From NCBI GenBank assembly GCA_019114715.1, contig DXEZ01000351.1, positions 1-7,844 on the forward strand: 7,844 bases of DNA, written 5' to 3'. The notes under the pieces were generated by a model. The model had not been told where the DNA came from, did not search any database, and was given only the letters and a program-made list of their open reading frames with translations. The position numbers were made by a program, and so were the translations under genes. Shown here piece after piece: positions 5,938 through 7,844 of the stretch; position 1 is the first letter of the stretch; every line of letters starts with the position of its first letter. This DNA comes from Candidatus Sphingobacterium stercoripullorum. GTDB taxonomy: Bacteria; Bacteroidota; Bacteroidia; Sphingobacteriales; Sphingobacteriaceae.

Positions 5938-7215
5938 ATGAATATCCTTATAGTTGGTTCCGGAGGACGTGAATCTGCTTTTGCGTATAAGCTGTCGCAA
6001 AGTCCTCGTTTAAAATCTTTATTTATTGCACCAGGAAATGCTGGTACTGGAAAGTATGGTGAAAATGTTTCAATTCATGTCAATGATTTTGAGGCATTGG
6101 CTGAATTTTGTTTAGAAAAAGAGGTAAAAATGGTAATTGTTGGGCCAGAGGAACCTCTTGTTAAAGGACTTCACGATTATTTTCTCTCGAGAGAAGATTT
6201 GGCACACATTGGTGTGGTAGGTCCTCAGAAACAAGGGGCAATGTTGGAAGGCTCTAAAGAGTTCTCTAAGGAGTTTATGGTCCGTCATAATATACCTACA
6301 GCTAGCTTTGCTGCATTCACCGCAGAAAACTTTCAAGAAGGGATAGAATATCTGAGAAAACAAGAGCTGCCCATCGTGCTGAAGGCTGATGGTTTAGCAG
6401 CAGGAAAAGGTGTGCTGATCTGCAACTCTTTTCAAGAGGCTGAAGAGTCGTTCCATAAAATGATACACGAGAAGCAGTTTGGAGATGCAAGTAGCACTGT
6501 TGTTATCGAACAGTTTTTATCTGGAATCGAACTATCTGTCTTTGTTTTGACTGATGGCGAGTCGTACAAAGTCTTGCCTTCTGCTAAGGATTATAAAAGA
6601 ATAGGTGAGGGTGATCAGGGGCTTAATACAGGCGGAATGGGTTCTGTATCTCCAGTCCCATTTGCTGATGATGAGTTCATTAAAAAAGTTGAAGATAGAA
6701 TAATTAAGCCCACCGTTGACGGTTTAAAAGAAGAAAACATTCCGTACAAAGGGTTTATTTTTATTGGGTTGATGAATGTTGGAGGAGATCCTTATGTTAT
6801 TGAATATAATGTAAGAATGGGAGATCCAGAGACGCAATCTGTTCTAACAAGAATTGAAAGCGATTTGATTGATCTGTTAGATGGAGTAATAAGCAATACG
6901 CTAGAAGAGAAAGAGTATAAAGTGTCGCCCAAGACTGCGGCAACAGTTGTGTGCGTGTCTGGCGGTTACCCTGGAGATTATGTCAAAGGAAAGGTAATTG
7001 ATAATATTGAGCATGTAGAAGACTCTATAGTTTTTCACGCGGGAACATCTTTAGAAAATGGAGAAATAGTAACCTCTGGCGGCAGAGTGTTAGCAGTTAC
7101 TTCAGTTCAAGAAACATTGTTCGAAGCTCTTCAGCAAGCTACTGCTGATGCTGGAAGGATCTTCTACGCAGGGAAATACTTCAGAAAAGACATAGGGTTT
7201 GATCTGTTAGATTAA
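5938..7215 (+). CDS. purD: Phosphoribosylamine-glycine ligase (GAR synthetase)
   Basis: Catalyses the ATP-dependent joining of 5-phosphoribosylamine and glycine to give glycinamide ribonucleotide, the second step of de novo purine synthesis, in the cytoplasm. The 425 residues match the usual length of the monofunctional bacterial enzyme. Seen: N-terminal domain MNILIVGSGGRES (1-13) and GPEEPLVKG (69-77); the ATP-grasp domain with LEGSKEFSKEFM (103-114), LKADGLAAGKGV (148-159), PSAKDYKR (214-221) and GLNTGGMG (228-235); IEYNVRMGDPETQ (288-300), including the likely metal ligands Glu289 and Asn291; and the C-terminal domain with GGRVLAVT (381-388). The ATG is fixed by the conserved N-terminus. 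One variation: Ser13 stands where many homologues, including E. coli, have His in GGREH. No purM or purN fusion is present. crcB follows after 12 nt, probably on the same transcript. Confidence 0.97.
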   Translation: MNILIVGSGGRESAFAYKLSQSPRLKSLFIAPGNAGTGKYGENVSIHVNDFEALAEFCLEKEVKMVIVGPEEPLVKGLHDYFLSREDLAHIGVVGPQKQGAMLEGSKEFSKEFMVRHNIPTASFAAFTAENFQEGIEYLRKQELPIVLKADGLAAGKGVLICNSFQEAEESFHKMIHEKQFGDASSTVVIEQFLSGIELSVFVLTDGESYKVLPSAKDYKRIGEGDQGLNTGGMGSVSPVPFADDEFIKKVEDRIIKPTVDGLKEENIPYKGFIFIGLMNVGGDPYVIEYNVRMGDPETQSVLTRIESDLIDLLDGVISNTLEEKEYKVSPKTAATVVCVSGGYPGDYVKGKVIDNIEHVEDSIVFHAGTSLENGEIVTSGGRVLAVTSVQETLFEALQQATADAGRIFYAGKYFRKDIGFDLLD

Positions 7216-7227
7216 AACTTATTTGAG

Positions 7228-7599
7228 ATGCTAAAAACCCTACTATTAGTAAGCGTTGGAGGCGGAGCAGGAAGTGCTCTCCGTTATTTAGTTTATTTGT
7301 GGTCAAATAAATTTTACGGGGATTCATTCCCTTTAGGAACGTGGATCGTTAATGTTTTAGGCTGCTTTATTATAGGGCTAACCTGGGGCGTGATTAATAG
7401 ATACCAATTAGGTGACGGCTATCTTCGGCATTTAATTATGGTGGGTTTTTGCGGAGGCTTTACCACCTTTTCGAGTTTTGCATTTGAGAACTTTAAGCTG
7501 TTTGAACAAGGTAATTACTCTATTATTTTATTGTATATATTGAGTAGCGTTATCGTTGGGATTTTAGCCGTTTGGTGGGGCATGATTTTAGTAAAGTAG
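7228..7599 (+). CDS. crcB: Fluoride channel Fluc/CrcB
   Basis: A small inner-membrane channel that lets fluoride leave the cell and so protects enzymes such as enolase. The 123 residues contain four predicted membrane segments (about 3-24, 36-56, 66-91 with a central break, 98-121). Family signatures: GGGAGSALRY (11-20), GTWIVNVLGCFIIG (37-50) with the pore Asn42, and GFCGGFTTFSSF (73-84), which includes the TM3 break that binds the structural sodium ion and the pore phenylalanines Phe81 and Phe84. Fluc channels work as antiparallel dimers; only one crcB copy is visible, so a dual-topology homodimer is expected. The gene starts 12 nt after purD, leaving no room for a fluoride riboswitch in that gap, and no obvious promoter precedes it, so cotranscription with purD is likely. 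The 72 nt after its stop hold only a weak A/T hairpin. Confidence 0.95.
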   Translation: MLKTLLLVSVGGGAGSALRYLVYLWSNKFYGDSFPLGTWIVNVLGCFIIGLTWGVINRYQLGDGYLRHLIMVGFCGGFTTFSSFAFENFKLFEQGNYSIILLYILSSVIVGILAVWWGMILVK

Positions 7600-7671
7600 G
7601 GCTTTTATTCGCAATAAATATTTGGCTGGTATGAATAGTGAGGGCGATAAAGGTAAAAATAAGGTAATTGT

Positions 7672-7702
7672 TTTGTAATAATAGAATATTGTTTTATATT
7701 TG
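7672..7702 (+). promoter_or_regulatory. Bacteroidota-type promoter of the tRNA-Glu gene
   Basis: TTTG at 7672-7675, a 19-nt spacer, then TATATTTG at 7695-7702 fit the Bacteroidota primary sigma factor pattern TTG-N19-21-TAnnTTTG in both boxes. Transcription would start near 7708, leaving about 15 nt of 5' leader to be removed by RNase P before the mature tRNA end at 7723. Confidence 0.8.
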
Positions 7703-7722
7703 CGCCGCTGTGGAAGACAAAT

Positions 7723-7794
7723 GGCCCGTTCGTCTAGGGGTTAGGACGCCAGATTTTCATTCTGGAAACAGGGGTTCGATTCCCCTACGGGCTA
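7723..7794 (+). tRNA. tRNA-Glu, anticodon UUC
   Basis: The full cloverleaf can be folded by hand. The acceptor stem is 7723-7729 with 7787-7793 (first pair G-U). The D-stem is GTCT/GGAC (7732-7735 with 7744-7747). The anticodon stem is CCAGA/TCTGG (7749-7753 with 7761-7765) around a 7-nt loop with TTC at 7756-7758. The T-arm is AGGGG/CCCCT (7770-7774 with 7782-7786) with loop TTCGATT. The discriminator base is A7794. The next bases are CTA, so the CCA end is not encoded and must be added after transcription. It has its own promoter and terminator and appears monocistronic within the window. Confidence 0.97.
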
Positions 7795-7797
7795 CTA

Positions 7798-7844
7798 AAC
7801 AGGACAAATGAAATTTATTTTCGTTTGTCCTGTTCTTATTTTGG
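7798..7844 (+). terminator. Intrinsic terminator of the tRNA-Glu gene
   Basis: AACAGGACAAA (7798-7808) pairs perfectly with TTTGTCCTGTT (7824-7834). The stem extends inward through a G-T wobble and four more pairs to a TTTAT loop, about 16 bp in all. It is followed by CTTATTTT, a moderately U-rich tail, 3 nt after the mature tRNA end. The long symmetric stem could also act for a convergent gene beyond the window. Confidence 0.8.

Noticed and set aside
6112..6363. 83-codon minus-strand frame inside purD
   Set aside because: It is antisense to conserved purD sequence and has no recognisable features.
7604..7618. Hairpin TTTATT-CGC-AATAAA after crcB as a terminator
   Set aside because: The 6-bp stem is entirely A-T and no T-run follows, so it should not terminate transcription.
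1..7844. A defence system, secretion cluster, CRISPR array or mobile element
   Set aside because: Both strands were read for such genes and repeats. All coding space is accounted for by the genes listed, and the tRNA shows no attachment-site duplication within the window.

Overview
The window looks like ordinary chromosome from a member of the Bacteroidota (Flavobacteriia/Cytophagia-like). The support is: Bacteroidota-type promoter motifs (TAnnTTTG, with a TTTG box 19 nt upstream at the tRNA); a tRNA without an encoded CCA; a large secreted protein combining an MG2 domain with a TonB-plug domain, an architecture typical of this phylum; and A/T-rich leaders without clear Shine-Dalgarno sequences. 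I see no phage, insertion sequence, CRISPR array, toxin-antitoxin pair or other sign of mobility.

Left half, all on the minus strand (read from right to left). A gene for a secreted 890-residue MG2/carboxypeptidase-regulatory-like/plug protein (5751 to 3079) is followed after 15 nt by a crotonase-fold protein that matches the delta3,delta2-enoyl-CoA isomerase (ECI1) type. Its stop codon directly abuts the start codon of an SDR protein that matches mitochondrial-type 2,4-dienoyl-CoA reductase (DECR1). After a 130-nt gap with its own candidate promoter and a weak inverted repeat comes a phosphohexomutase of the PGM2-like class (from 1292), whose C-terminus runs off the left edge of the window.

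Right half, plus strand. Across a 186-nt divergent intergenic region lies purD (5938 to 7215), glycinamide ribonucleotide synthetase, with a promoter motif so close to the ATG that the mRNA may be nearly leaderless. Twelve nt downstream is crcB, a Fluc-type fluoride channel. A tRNA-Glu(UUC) gene with a complete promoter and an intrinsic terminator closes the window.

How the genes work together: the clearest functional unit is the isomerase/reductase pair. The known mammalian pathway for polyunsaturated acyl-CoA uses an NADPH 2,4-dienoyl-CoA reductase that yields a trans-3-enoyl-CoA, and the isomerase then converts this to the trans-2-enoyl-CoA of normal beta-oxidation. Here the two steps are encoded by abutting genes. 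Whether the upstream secreted plug protein belongs to the same function is unknown. The other genes are housekeeping (sugar-phosphate metabolism, purine synthesis, fluoride export, translation). The least understood item is the barrel-less plug protein.
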